From positions 7,068,001 to 7,132,000 of the forward strand of contig NC_003284.9 in assembly GCF_000002985.6 (NCBI RefSeq): a stretch of DNA of 64,000 nt, written 5' to 3'. Source of the stretch: Caenorhabditis elegans (Eukaryota > Nematoda > Chromadorea > Rhabditida > Rhabditidae). The position numbers and the translations under genes were made by a program. The notes beneath the pieces are model-generated. The model ran no database searches. It saw only the letters and a list, made by a program, of their open reading frames with translations, and was not told the origin of the DNA. This document shows, one piece after another, positions 21,228-34,116 of the stretch (position 1 is its first letter; each line of letters starts with the position of its first letter).

Positions 21228-24200
21228 CTATTTAGTGGAAGATGGGAGAATCGTGAAAATTGGCTTTCGTCTTTCCGAGTGTCCAGCTTGGCAGGGCGGG
21301 CTCACACATGGCTCCGAATCTGCATCAACTCCAGCTCCACACTTTGACTCACTAAAAAACATAATAGTTCAGTTACTTAACAGAGTATCATTACCCGCAT
21401 GGACAGCGCCTTCGTCTCATTCGTCGGCCTTCGCCACAAGACGCCGTACACACACTCCACTGGGACCACCTTGTCCAGTCACACTGAAGATATCAAAAAA
21501 AATTTCATGGAAAATTGAGAGGCGCTTCATTATTTTATAAGTTTCACATTCCAAAACTTAAAAAAAAACCGGAACTAACTTGAACAGTTCCAATTGCACT
21601 CTCAACTTTGGATTTGAGTTCTTCTTTTTTTTTGTGTAGCTCTACGTCTCCACCAGCATTATCTTCTTCAAGAAGTTTGTCCAAGTTATTCTCAATCTAA
21701 AAATCAAATTGGTTAAAACCTGCAATTATCAAATAACCAACTTCTCTGTCTGTTTCTTCGTTGCTCTGCTCTATGAACCCAGTTGCGTTGCAGGGCTCTT
21801 CTTCGTGAGGTTTTCCAAGACACTCACAATTGCTCACTAATTCTGAGCCTGAAACGATGGCATGAAAAAAATAGTGCACAAACTGGTGTGTACTTGTGAC
21901 TTCAGGAACTTAATTTCTTAAAGCGTTTTTTTTTGAAGCCGGGCCAAAATCTGTATATATGTATTTAGGAAATAACTAAAAATAAGGTTCACTTTTATTA
22001 AATTTTCAAAAAAGGTCAGCAACCTGGAACCCGTGGAATAGTTCAAAAGGTAAAAATAGAAACAAAATTGTAGTTATACCTCAACATACAAATTTTCAAC
22101 TTTACATGTTTGTTTATTGTTTTTAATTTTAAATTGAATTGAATAGAAAATGTTTTTAAATAATTTTAAAGAACGACTAGTACATAAGTATCTGAAAACA
22201 ATTACAAATTTTTCAATAAATTGTCTGCCAAATGTTCTAATAAAATTCCGTTTACCACAAAATAATAACTTGAAGATTGGTATTCATATATTACAAAAGT
22301 ACCAGTTGTGAAGTATCTAACTACATAAAACTTAAATTTTGTTCAGTTTTCAAAAAAAAAGCTCAATTTGTAATCAAATTTTGATAACCTTTTTCTCCAA
22401 CACAGAACCGTTTTCTCTCTCGCGTTGAATTGTCGTGGCATCGGCTCCACTCTGACCATTTTGACCAGTGACAAACCTTAAAATTGAAAATTTTTGCATT
22501 TAGTTCCATCTTCGTCTATTCCGAATTTTTGCAAAAAAAAAGAACAACGACTCGGAAAAAACGTAATTGGAATTTTAAAGAGTTTGGAAAAAAGTACGGA
22601 AAACCAAAAAAAAACTCCTAGTTGATTCGAGGAAATGTGAGAAAATATTCAAAGAAATCTTTGGAGCGACCTACTTTGTAGGGAAATTCTGTAGTTTCAA
22701 AAGCTTCTGCGTTATCTTTTTTATTATAAGATTGAGGTTCTTTTCCACTGCGAAGCTAAAAAAATTCGAGAGTAATGAATTGACATAATAAGGATTTCAC
22801 CTGAACACGGCCAATAACGGAATCAATAGGAACGTATTCATCTTGACTACGAGAATGGGAAGGTCTCCTGTTACTGTTATAACTTGTACGATCACGTTGA
22901 GGAGCTGAAGAAGTTGTATTTTAGAGAACCACCGTAAATTCACAGTTTATAAAAGGGTTTCAATCAGGGTGTAATCGAAATCTTTGTGTTTGTACCACGT
23001 AAAGCGCCCGATTATACAAAGCCGCCGCACTATACAAAATGCTCGAATTGAGGTGTGAGGCAGGCGGAGGTTGCCAGAAGACCGGCGAGGTCGACGAGAC
23101 CGGCGTATTGGCGCCTGCATCAAAAACCTAATTCGAAATGAATCTAACCTGCGGTGTTATAAAATGATCCAGTTCTTCCTCTGAAATTTTGCCGTTCTCT
23201 GGCATCCTGCATACTTGCCGCGTTGTTAAACCGTCCAGTACCGATTCCATTTCCATAACACGTCTATAAAATAGCTTTTCGTTAAACATTTCAATGTAAT
23301 GTTTGCCTACTTGTTCCATTGGACATGACCTTTCTTGGCTATCATCTCCATTTCCACAGTCACAAGTAGAATCTGGCCGCATAGGACCTCCTCGTCCAAT
23401 TGGGCTTCTATCGCAGAACCGGCGTCGAACTTCTTTTCCAGGCTTCAAAATGAATTCCAATTTAGTCAAAAACTCACATGCTCATCAAAACTCACTCTAC
23501 ACCTCATACATCCACACCATTCACCCCACTCTGACCATTCACATTTGCCAACAGGATCTTGGCAAGCATTTTGCTCTAGACATGGTCGTGTCTGAAAAGT
23601 GTCACCGGGGCAGTGGCATTTTGGTGTTGCTTGTATTCCGAATAGTACTTGTCGCTTTCCTCTATGTATCTCGACAGGTACAATTGGACTCATACCAGGA
23701 AGAATATTTGGTCCAATTGGCCCTTGGCCGAGTGACGCAGTAACATAGGTCCCTCGAGGATTATCCTAAATTTAAACTATTTTTTGTTCTCACTATGGCG
23801 TCTTACTTGAAAACTAATTGGAGGTGGCGCGGGTGATTGTCCTTCCATGGAGCAGACTCTATTACGTTTGGATATACCCTCATTCCCACATCCTATGCAT
23901 GGCGACCATTCTGTCCATCTATTCCAAACACAACATGGACCTTGAATATTGAAAGTTAAAGATAACATTTTGAACGGAAACACACCTGCATCGCAAACTT
24001 TTGTCTCCATTTCAGGTCCATCACATGTGCCGCCAAGCTGTGGTTCCGGACTTAGCGGCCGGAAAGGAGATAACCTAGTCTGGAAAGTTGACCTTTTAGC
24101 AGAAAAATACTGAAAAATCTCACCTCATTTGTTCGACGATATTTTGAAATTGTTTTTGCGCGAGCAATGAGGGCTTCTTTGGCTTCTGAAAATGAAACAT

Positions 24201-27200
24201 CTTACTCTCAACTCATACGGACTACAAAAAAACCAAATTTCAAAATGAGACCCCTCAAAAACATTTTCAAGTTTATAAATGTTGTGAAAACTGGGTTTAG
24301 TTGGAGGTTTGAGATTCCGATGAAAGAAAAGGCTAAGTGTAACTAAATGCTTGGATTTTTGTTAATTTGAAGTGACCTGAAATTAGTGCCTTGTTAATTT
24401 AAGGTATATTTGCAGTCAAACTCATAGTTGAATTTGCAGTTTCAGTTGGTCACCCACCCCTGAAAAGGTTCCTAACAATAACAGTAAGTTAGCATACCAA
24501 CGCATAAATAACATTCAACACATGTAATAAAATTGAGATTCAAATTCAAACCATGAGACAATTTTGACTGTTTTAGCCGTGTTGGTATGAAATGTAATTT
24601 GGCTTTTTACGTCATTTTTCCTTTAGAGATGTTAAATTCTATAGAAACTTACAAAACTTATCATGAGCAAAGACGTGTTAATAAGTAGACAATTAAAAAT
24701 ATAAATTTCTTAGGAAAAGTTCGCTTACCGTGTTTTTCAAGTGAATCATCTCGTTCCAATTCTTCTAAAGTTGGAAGTTGCAAAAACTCATCAGTGATAC
24801 ATTTTCTCGTTCGTTCACAGACACCTTGACCACAGCTCACTGAGCATCCACTCCACGGAGTCCAATCACCCCAATACGGACATGATGCAATTTGACAGAA
24901 ACGCATTTCTTCTCCCGGACCGCTACACTCGTTTCCGCTGTCACACTTTCTCAGTCTGGAAACTTTGAACTTAAGTTTTGTCCATAATCTGAAATGAAAA
25001 ATTACCGCTTCTGAGTTCCCTGACCACATGTTGTGGAACAATCCGCCCATTCGCCCCATTCTTCCCATTTTGGGCAATCTCGATAAGGACAACTCATTTG
25101 GTCTTGAGCCGGACCATCACAAGCATTATTATTTTCAGCGTTCATACATTTTCTACAAAATGAGGAAGATATAAATAATACAATTTAATATGTACCTGTT
25201 TCTGAGTCGAATTGATTCTTCTCCACATCGTTCATCACAAACCGTCCACGCAGTCCATTGTGACCATTCTGGGCAGGGTTGTTGATTGCACAGGATTTTT
25301 TCTTCTGAAGCCCCTTCACACGATACACCATCGATACATTCACGGTTACGGTACTGAAATTTATTTTCCGCTTAGGGAAGGACTTATTCTCTGGAATTCT
25401 TTCTAATTCTTGTTGTTTTGCGAAAAACGTTTTTTTGAGTGTTATTTTTGAAAGAACTCCTAAATTTTATTCCTGAATACGGTATGAATACATGAAAATT
25501 TGCCCAAAGTGATGGTGGTTACCAATTCTGAACTCCCTAAAATTGAAAGTTAGCCACCTTTGTTTTGTTTTAAATCCAAAAATTCTCAATTGTACGTTTC
25601 ACACCAAGAACAACACTACACAAGTACTTATCCCATTTTAGAAAATCTTATTTGTGACATAGAGAATTTCATTTTTCACAGAAAATATACTCCAAAAATG
25701 CAAATTTTCGAGTAATTGATTACTGATTAAAAAAACTTGAATTACCGTATGTCCAGCTCCACACTCTTTGCTACATTTTTCCCATTGTCCCCAGTTACTC
25801 CAATGAGGACACGGTCTCTTGTCACAGGTTCTTTCTTCCGTTGCCGGTCCAGGGCAAAGTAGGCCATTCTGAAAAGGCAACTTTTACTTTTACTTTTTTA
25901 AAGATATTTTCTGTTTGTTTCCTTCTTTAAGACGTTTTTCTTCGTTTTTCCTGCTTGATTGACACAGAACCTCAATTATCGTTGCCTCACCTGGCAGATT
26001 CGTGACCGTCTTTCAATGCTTTTCCCACATGAGTTGCCACAACCAGTCCATGACATCCAGGAAGACCAAGTTGGGCACGGGAGTAACGCTTTGCAGGCTT
26101 CAACTTCCTGCATAATCAGATTTTTTTGTTTTAATATATTATTGGATTTATTTTTCTGGTTACGCAAGAACCCGTCTGAAATAAATTCGTTGCCATTGAT
26201 GGTGACTGTGTACACAAACGTCTGTACGGACGACCTAATTGGCTTTTCAAAGTGATGCTTCTCCGGCTGTTTCGGAAGAAAATGATGGTGAGGATGAAAG
26301 CGAAAATGCCGTGGCGTCGACGGCCAAACTGTTTATTTAGGGATCATGACAATTATGAATGGTATTTTCATGTTTTTAGCGTTCAAATCTGTTGATTTTT
26401 ATGGAATTACTCTTACCACACTTGGTCCATCACAGTTTCTACCGGTTTGACAGACACGGTTTCGTTGGATTTCTCCGACACCACATGTAGCTGTACAAAG
26501 AGACCATGGGCTCCATAGAGTCCACACTGCACATTCTGGGACCTGACATGGGATTGTGGACGGACCAATGCAAGTTATACCACCTAAAATTTTACGATTA
26601 GAATATTCCACCGTAAATCTACTCTACCTAAGCATTGACGTGTGCGAAGAGATATTCCACAGCTTGCTGAGCATTCGGACCATTCTGTCCATTCGACAAC
26701 TGGCGGAGCAGCTTGTCCCGGTGGAGCAACATGGTAGCAGTCGTCATTCATCTAAATATTTCAAATTGAAAAAACAATAAAGATCATGACTATAGATTAC
26801 GCATGGCCTTTTTGGTGCACACGGGTCCCCAAGACGCGCCGGGCAAGGCGCGGTATCCATCTGATAAAGTGTGCGAGCACAAGCCGCATTCGCTGAAAAT
26901 AGTGAAAAGTTCAATGAACAAATAATTACGTGAAGTGGGAAAAAAGTGAAAATAATTACGCAAGCAAGGGTTCCCCGACGCAACCGGCGAAGCACTCATT
27001 TGTTGGGAAGACTGTTGTCCGCGATGGATAATAGTTGGATGGATTGGTCTTTCGGATTTTTCGGTATAGTCGATGGTTTTCAAATATTCTCGATCTCTTT
27101 GCCGATCCGTATCATCACCACGGTCTCGTTCATGCGAAGATTGGTGAAAACGTGGACCATCACTAAATGGATCTCGTGGTAGTTCTTCTCGATTTTTGGC

Positions 27201-28337
27201 CGCTTGAATTTCTACTTCTTCAATACTTCGCATGACCTGAAAAAAATTCTCACAGGTTGGTAAAAGTTGTGTTTGTTCATGTTTATTTTTGGGTTGTTCA
27301 AACTAATAAATAAAGATTCTTTTGAAAAAACTATAAAAAGCCAGTGAACACTCCGCAACAACAAAAGTGTGAATTTGCAGTAAACTTTAAAACTTTGCAC
27401 ATTTTTCTTTCGATAAAAGTTTGTCGTATAAAAGTAGACCGGGTACCTTATTTTAAGCCCAAAAACAGCAAAAGTTTGAGTATGAAAGGCCAACTATAAT
27501 TACACAAACATCATTATAATTTTTCTTTTGCGAAATAAAAATACACTTTCAAAATGGGGCCCTAAACTTCTTTTTCCAAAAAACAATTGACTTTGTAAAC
27601 GTTCAATAGTTACTTCGCTCACTGAATGTTTAACTTACCGCATAGCGTTCACCTTCCAATTTGAACTCATCATCTGATCCTACGTGATCTCTGTTCTCTG
27701 GGAAAAAGGCATCCGCAAGTCTGGCCTTATTATCATTTTCTGAAATCTGATATTTGTTACATTAAAACTTTATTGGCTGCTACCAGATTCCCTTCCATCC
27801 GACAATGCGTCTCTGTGAAGTTTCGATATTCTATGAGTAATATCACTTGCAGTAAACGGTGGGCATTTATCAAGAAGTTCGTAAATAATAGACAACGGGG
27901 AAAGTGTATCATCTGGATGAATTTCTGCATCCTTGGTTTGATTAAACAGTGTGCAGAGTCCAAGAAACTAAACATTAATGGTTTGGGGTTTTTTCACGCT
28001 TAATAAAATATCTTACGTCATTTTCGTCTTTTGTAAATTGAGCAAGAAAACAATACTGCATATCTTCTATACATCGTTCTACGCATCTTTCAGCCGAATC
28101 TAGTTCAACTCTATAAGAAATGAAAACGAAAATGTATATATAATAAAGAAAGGGGTAACCTTTGTAATATGGCATTTGAATGTACTTTATAATGTCTTCG
28201 CGTGCAGACCCGTAGCGAGGAAACTGAAATTTGATAAATTTTGAAGGCATGTGAGTTAATTTTGATTAGTAAAAACAGTTACCTATTAAAATAGACTGCG
28301 TGAGCAGTAAAAATAAAAAGACAATCCTCCTCTTCAT
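21228..28337 (-). CDS. Secreted protein with PAN-like start and eleven TSP1 repeats
   Basis: A 27-exon model, all GT/AG and in frame, gives 1148 residues. Exons: 28283-28337, 28160-28223, 28017-28110, 27784-27967, 27639-27739, 26960-27236, 26801-26892, 26628-26751, 26417-26583, 25991-26107, 25746-25868, 25196-25353, 25006-25152, 24729-24955, 24124-24185, 23986-24079, 23807-23940, 23496-23765, 23311-23442, 23149-23263, 22801-22904, 22675-22755, 22389-22476, 21742-21848, 21580-21696, 21395-21483, 21228-21351. A signal peptide (MKRRIVFLFLLLTQSILI) is followed by a Cys-patterned stretch (CVERCIEDMQYCFLAQF) that resembles a PAN/apple domain, a charged linker (about 165-280), and then thrombospondin type-1 repeats, e.g. 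WTEWSECSASCG, WTLWSPWSLCTATCG, WTPWSGCSVSCG and, last, WSQWSVCTASCGEG near 1080-1108. There is no transmembrane segment, so it is probably extracellular matrix or a soluble ligand. I believe it is a C36B7 gene but do not recall a symbol. Confidence 0.88.
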
Positions 28338-29758
28338 CAACGTTTTTGATGGTCAGTATGTAAAAATACGAGTTGCAACTTCTTCAGCTTGATGACGATT
28401 TTTTCCTGAGACGAAACGTTCAATCAAATGGTGTTAGGCTTTTTCTTCAATGACAATAATCTATTTGCGGCCCATTGAGAAGTCATGCAAATTAGAAAAT
28501 CGGCAAAGTTTGTGAGTGTATGTACATAGTCATAGTAAGCACATCGGCAGAGAAAATGAGGAGAAAAGAAGGTAAAACCAGATGCCATATTATACCCTTT
28601 TTGGAGGAAAAGTATTCACCGTGGTTGAGATTCAGGCACTCATGTCTGAGGAGAAGATCGTAGGGTGGAGGTGCTTGAAAGTGACAATCATTTCACTTTT
28701 TTGAGTAAGCCAATTTTTGAACAAATTTTGTAAGGATAAAATTATTAAGGATAAAAAAATTATTATTAATAAGGATAAAATTATCAATACAATCAAACTT
28801 CATTCCTAGATTTTTTTTTTTGCAAAACAAAAAAAGAAAACGTTATCCAATTGTACTTTGAAATTTTTTTAAAAATAGTTTTTACACATACAAAACAACT
28901 TTCAGTGTATGGTTAACTTTCTGAAAACCTGAGAATCAAACAACTTTTTTCAAAAAATCAGAGACCATATTTGAGTGGAACGATAATTTTTCAAAAAGTG
29001 AAAACTTTGAAATTATGGAACAAGGGTCATTTTTTAAATTCAACTTTTCAACTACTTTAGAACTTAGTATAGTAACAATTACTCCCGAAAAGTGTCAAGA
29101 AAACGAGTAGCAAAAAGTGTTACTGGAGAAGAACGATGAAATTGACTGCAAAAGGTACGCTCGCTTAGAGGTAAAGCCAGTTACAGTACGAGGACGACTT
29201 CGAGGACAACCGTGGATGCAACAAAAAAAAAAGAAAGGCGAAACTAAATTGGTTCCTCGTACTGTACCTGGCAGCAGGAAAGGCAAACAGCGAGGAAGGT
29301 AGACACACACGTGAAACCTAAAGAGGGGTTGGGTGGTTGTCTTAAAATTATACATACATGCTTCATCTTCGGGATGGCTTTTTCTCAAGTGACAATTCAT
29401 CCAGTCATTATAATGACACGCAACTGAAAAATATTGCGTAATGCAATTTGTTCGTTTGTTCCGATCTCATTTTTGGCTGAAAAATAAAAGTGTACAAAAA
29501 TTTGAATGTATTAGTTGCCGTAAATTGAAATATAATTCAAAATCACACGTAAACATCACAGAGGGAGAAAGAAAAGGTCTTTGGGAGCAGAATTTGAATA
29601 AAAAGAACTGAATAAATCTAGAGATGCTTTGATTGAAATTGTGCTTCGGAGTAAGTGATATTGCTGTTCAAGGCATAATGTTGCGACATGTGGCTTAAAA
29701 AGAAAATTAATAAAAAAAGGGGAATGATTGATATTTTTTGTTGGGATTGCCACTTTAT
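28338..29758. other. Intergenic: TSP1-gene promoter side
   Basis: No exon supported. It includes short AAGGATAAAATTATT repeats (28735-28795) and a hairpin, listed separately. The region should hold the TSP1-gene promoter and the 3' UTR of the CLPTM1 homologue. Confidence 0.4.
29174..29276. repeat. Inverted repeat, 19-bp arms
   Basis: gccagttacagtacgagga and tcctcgtactgtacctggc are complementary except at one position, with about 65 bases between them. This could form a cruciform or RNA hairpin. No transcript evidence is visible. Confidence 0.6.
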
Positions 29759-32337
29759 CTACTTGTCCTTCTTCGATTCTTCAATGGCTGGGGTATCTGA
29801 CTTCGCAGTTTCCGTGCCTTCGACTGGCTCCGGAACTCCATGTTCATGCTCTCCTGATGTTCCATATTCGTTCATACGAGTTGGGTCAACGCGGTAGATC
29901 CAGCGTTGATACAAGTAGATCTAAAAAAAACAAAAACTTAGTAAATATGAGTTTTGAATCTGAGATCAACTTTCCGATCACATCTGAATATGAAATCTGT
30001 ATAGTTTTTAATATCTTTCCTTCAGTGAATAAATTAAATACTTTTTTTATAATAACAGCGTTGCACCATACTACTTTCCTTCGGAAGATTTTTTTAAAGA
30101 TATGAAAAATTGGACAGTCAAAATTGAATAATTATTCTTTACAACAATAAAGTACATTACAAAGGAAGGAAATACGCTAAGTCTTTATTATTAAAACGCT
30201 TACCAGGAAAATAATATCATCTCTGAAACATCCAATGCGATATAACAGCGGCATCTTGATCACAAAAGCGAACAAATCATCAATAAACGTGTTGATGAAT
30301 TTGTACGTCAACATTCTCCACGGTAGATGAGCCACTGACTTGAGTTTGTAATTGATGAAAAGCTGAAATTACGTAGGTGAGACATTTATTGTTTCTGGAA
30401 CAACGTACTTGTGGTGTCATTGTGATGAAGCCAAACATGAGAAGATATCCGTAAAGCATGTTAAGAACCCAGGAGTACCATCCTCGTTGTTCCACGTAAA
30501 TGATTGAGTATACTGCATACCCAACGAGCAGTGGGAAAAGTACCCACGATAGATAGCGGAAAGCCATCTGATCATAAACTTTTGTGTCACTTTCCACGTA
30601 GGATCCTTTGTCGCTGAACTTCAGTCTAGGAATAACGCCAAGAATCGGATTGGTTCTATCAAACTGAAACATAACAATTAGGACAAGGATCAATCAACCA
30701 TATTTAACCTGACCTCTACATTCATAACTTTGGGGATTTTCCAGCATTCTATGAGGAGACCGGCTCCGACGCTAAACTTGACCATAAAGTTGGTTTCGTT
30801 GTCGCAGATGTACAAGAAGACAATGAGGGACTGAAAATAATAACTGTTAGACATGTAAAAAATAAGAAAAGTTTTACAAACCTGGAAGATATTAAAAAGA
30901 ACTGATCTGACAGAAAGTCCCACGAGATCTTTTCTACTTCTCCAAAACTGGATGTCATTTTTAAAAGCGAGGAATTCAAGAACTGTGTGAAGAAGAGAAA
31001 CAGCGATAGTGACACCAAGAAGAATTGGATTCGTTTCCAACAGAGCCACTTTCACTGAGTCATCGTCTTCCTTTTCGGTATGAAGGTAATCACTCCATTG
31101 AGATCTCATCTGAATGTAAAAATGTTTGAGCATTGTGATGTCAAATATTCAACTAACATTTTGACTAGCATACATCTGGTACTTGAAAATTGACAGCGGG
31201 TAGAAGGTGACCGATAACTTGAGCTCTTTCACAGTTTCGTTGATTGGCATGTAGTCTGCACCGAGATTCCAGTAGTTGTTGAAGAAAAGTATAGGATGAT
31301 AAAACTCTCCATTTGGAGCGAATTTTACATCTTTGTCCAGTGGTGGAGGGATAGCTCCTTTTTGCCATTGACTATGATCGTCGACAATGTTGACGGACAT
31401 GTTTGGATGCCAAAAGTTGAGAATCTGAAGTGAAAATCAGTATTTTTGTTAATTCCTCGGGAGTTTAAGCTAGTTATGCTTCAGAAATAGCAATTTGACA
31501 TCCGTGTATTGTTTTAAACTATTGATGTAATTAACTGAAGTTCAAACATTTATGAACTCACTTCAAACTTCATAATCTCCGCTTTAGCTAGGTCTTCATC
31601 ACTCTGTTCACTGACTCCCGTCAGCAGATTGGCGGTTTTCTTGTAGTGCTTCTTCTTGTACTTATTCAGTTGATGTACTCCATAGACAACCTATAAATAC
31701 GATTAAATAGTTTGAAATCGTTTTGTGGAATACCTCGCGGCGAATATAATTCTTGTCAGCTGGATTTGGTGATTGACCATTTTTGACCAGGAATGCGTGA
31801 AGATAATACGACTGATTGCGGAGCAACACTTCTGGAGTTGGAAACGTCTTCTCAAATACGTATGAGCCGTCTTTGTTCGGTCCTCCTGTCCAGTCTCCGT
31901 ATCTCAGGCCCTTCTTTTGAGCAAAAAGAAACCCGTTCTCAAAATGGTTGAAACGTTCTTCCTAAAAGATTAGTTACTTATTTGTTTAAGGATTTGTTTG
32001 AAGGTTTGAAAACTTACAGAATCGTCCAAATAAAGATAGAAATCGTAAATTTGTCCTGGTGGGAATAGATTCACTGACGGAGGCATTCCTTTAACGTTGG
32101 CGGCGGCGGTTGAGTTTGTTTTACTTTGAGAGCCACCCATTTTTCCTAACATTGTTGAAATAAAGTAGAACATCATGCATTGCTTCAGAATTCCGAACAA
32201 TATCGACCCCCAACTTTGTGGCTGAAAAACAACAATTATTTTTATAACAAATCGATATTATTAAATATTAACTACACCTGAGCTGCTGGAGCATTTTCAC
32301 CCGCTGCTTGAGCGGCAGGCGCTACTGCGTCGGCCAT
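29759..32337 (-). CDS. CLPTM1 (cleft lip and palate transmembrane protein 1) homologue
   Basis: Ten exons give 602 residues: 32278-32337, 32018-32221, 31734-31961, 31562-31690, 31158-31424, 30882-31109, 30714-30830, 30409-30663, 30204-30362, 29759-29920; every junction is phase 0. The ATG lies one base after ttattttcag, typical of SL trans-splicing. The N-terminal half contains the family's conserved extracytoplasmic region (GQIYDFYLYLDDS, YVFEKTFPTPEVLLRNQSYY, NFWHPNMSVNIVDDH). The second half has about five membrane segments, including LLGVTIAVSLLHTVLEFLAF and WVLFPLLVGYAVYSIIYV, with the diagnostic FLAFKNDIQFWRSRKDLVGL. The tail is acidic and polar. In mammals CLPTM1 is an ER/Golgi membrane protein implicated in GABA-A receptor trafficking, and its paralogue CLPTM1L acts in GPI-lipid handling. 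Length and motifs are normal for the family. I recall this locus as C36B7.6. Confidence 0.95.
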
Positions 32338-33845
32338 TCTGAAAATAAATGTTTTTTTGATTAGTGAAACAGAAAAAATATGTCAAAAATCTAGAAAGTT
32401 CGATGAAAAACTGACGAACGTAGGTAAACCAAAATAGTAAAACGCGTACATTCTCAATAGAGCGCACTTGTACAGAGACCGTCGCGAGATTATAATCGGT
32501 TGTGGACGAGAAAGATGACGACTAGTAAAAGAGGGGAAAGGGCAAATGCGTGGATGGGGAAAAAGACTGCATACGGCCCATGTTGTTCTCGACAAGAGTG
32601 TATATTGTAGAGTGAATGCAAAAAGAAGTGAGAAGACAAGTGGAACCCTCATCCTCTAGATGATATTAAATCTAGGTCTGTGAGTGGATTGCTATCTGGC
32701 AATTGAATAGACGGGAGACATTTACCGCACAGCGATACGAGCCTAATTCATGCAAAATTCGATAATAAATTGCGTATTACAGTTACAGTTTTCAGTCCTA
32801 TTGTGATAATTTAAAGGCGAGAAAATAACATGCACGTTAAAAGAAAAAAACGCATATATCCAGATTACTAATGGGACATTCGGAATTTTCTACCATATTT
32901 GAATAACATATATATCAAATTTAGAGATTTTGTTTTCAATTTCGACTTCAACTTCTTTGTCTTCAAAATTTTGGAAAACAGAAAAAGTATGCATTCTTCA
33001 TTTTTGCTCCTGTTATTATAAAATTTCCTATTACTAATGCAGTTGTTGTTGTAAAGAAGACGTAACGGACCAAATTATATTTTCTTCTACCGGACCTGAA
33101 TGTCATAATAAGATTTCTTAAAACATTTTCAACAACTTTATGATGGTATGAAACATTGAAAGAAAACTAACTAAATTTATCTAACATCAACATTTAGCAA
33201 CGGTGGAAAATTGAGTTTTATCTCGGCCACCAATAAATTTTTACATTTTGGCCTTATTTCTGCGATATTTTGAACCACCAGAAAAAGGTGACAAAATATC
33301 ATAAATATCCATAAAAGTTGTGGCTTTTGTTAAATACTGCAGTAAGACCTCTAAAACTTCCTTTTTCAGTTGTATGTATTAAAAAAACCCCACTTATGTT
33401 TTGGAGGTATTTTATTTGAATTTTTTAATAGTAACAAATGTGCAACTTCGAAAAATTTCAAAACAATTAATTTAAAAAAAAATTAATCAAAAAAATCATT
33501 TACAACTAAAGTTGTATAGTCTGTAGCAGTTATTTTAAGTTTAATCAATGGTTAAATTTATTTGCGATAAGGTTTAAAGCATCACAGTCAAGTTTCTCAT
33601 TCCTCAAAAATTAGCTTGAATTTCTCCCTTCCGAAAATTTTTGGAATCCTTATGCATAAAAATGGTTTTTAAGCAGCTTCTTTTTCCGATGTCTGCTCGA
33701 ACATTCTTGTCTTGTTATTCCCCATAAATGTGTTATAATCTTTTCTTATTTCTAATTCCACTCACACAAATTATATATGAAATGCATCCGGATTCTTCGT
33801 ATAAAATCCATCCCAAATTTTTCAGCTCAGCTTTCTTTCTCCAAC
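32338..33845. other. Intergenic, no gene seen
   Basis: AT-rich. It separates the divergent CLPTM1 homologue (minus) and the small secreted-protein gene (plus), so it should contain both promoters. I saw no further exons or structured repeats. Confidence 0.5.
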
Positions 33846-34116
33846 ATGCTCTTGTCGTCATTGGTTCAGGTTAGTTTCATCACTATTTTCATCAAATTTT
33901 TTTTGTTTTTTTTAGGGAGTTATTTTGATTTTCACAATGTCATCGATAGCTGCAATGATACGCAATGAAACATGCGAACACTCGTCAGAATGCTTAGAGG
34001 GTCTAATCTGTGAGAAACAAATATGCATTGAGTCACCGATTCAGAAGCGGCATCCAAGATCTTTTCATGATAATCCAAAGTCTCTTTGTGTTCTTCCACT
34101 TGTTTGTTTTCCATAA
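33846..34116 (+). CDS. Small secreted Cys-rich protein, 74 residues
   Basis: Exons 33846-33869 and 33916-34116 (46-bp intron, phase 0) end at a TAA. A perfect acceptor (aatttttcag) lies 19 bases before the ATG, consistent with SL trans-splicing. If transcription instead starts upstream, an in-frame ATG at 33778 would lengthen the N terminus. The protein begins with a likely signal sequence (LLSSLVQGVILIFTMSSIAA). The mature part has a compact cysteine cluster, CEHSSECLEGLICEKQIC, then a basic RHPR patch and a C-terminal CVLPLVCFP. AATAAA follows at 34144-34149. The C-x5-C-x5-C-x4-C spacing recalls small disulfide folds such as EB or colipase-like modules, but no family can be named. Confidence 0.7.

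Noticed and set aside
23002..23114. Longer version of the TSP1 cassette exon, ending at TTTAC before GTGGTA
   Set aside because: This donor leaves phase 0 while the next exon needs phase 1, so the join would shift the frame.
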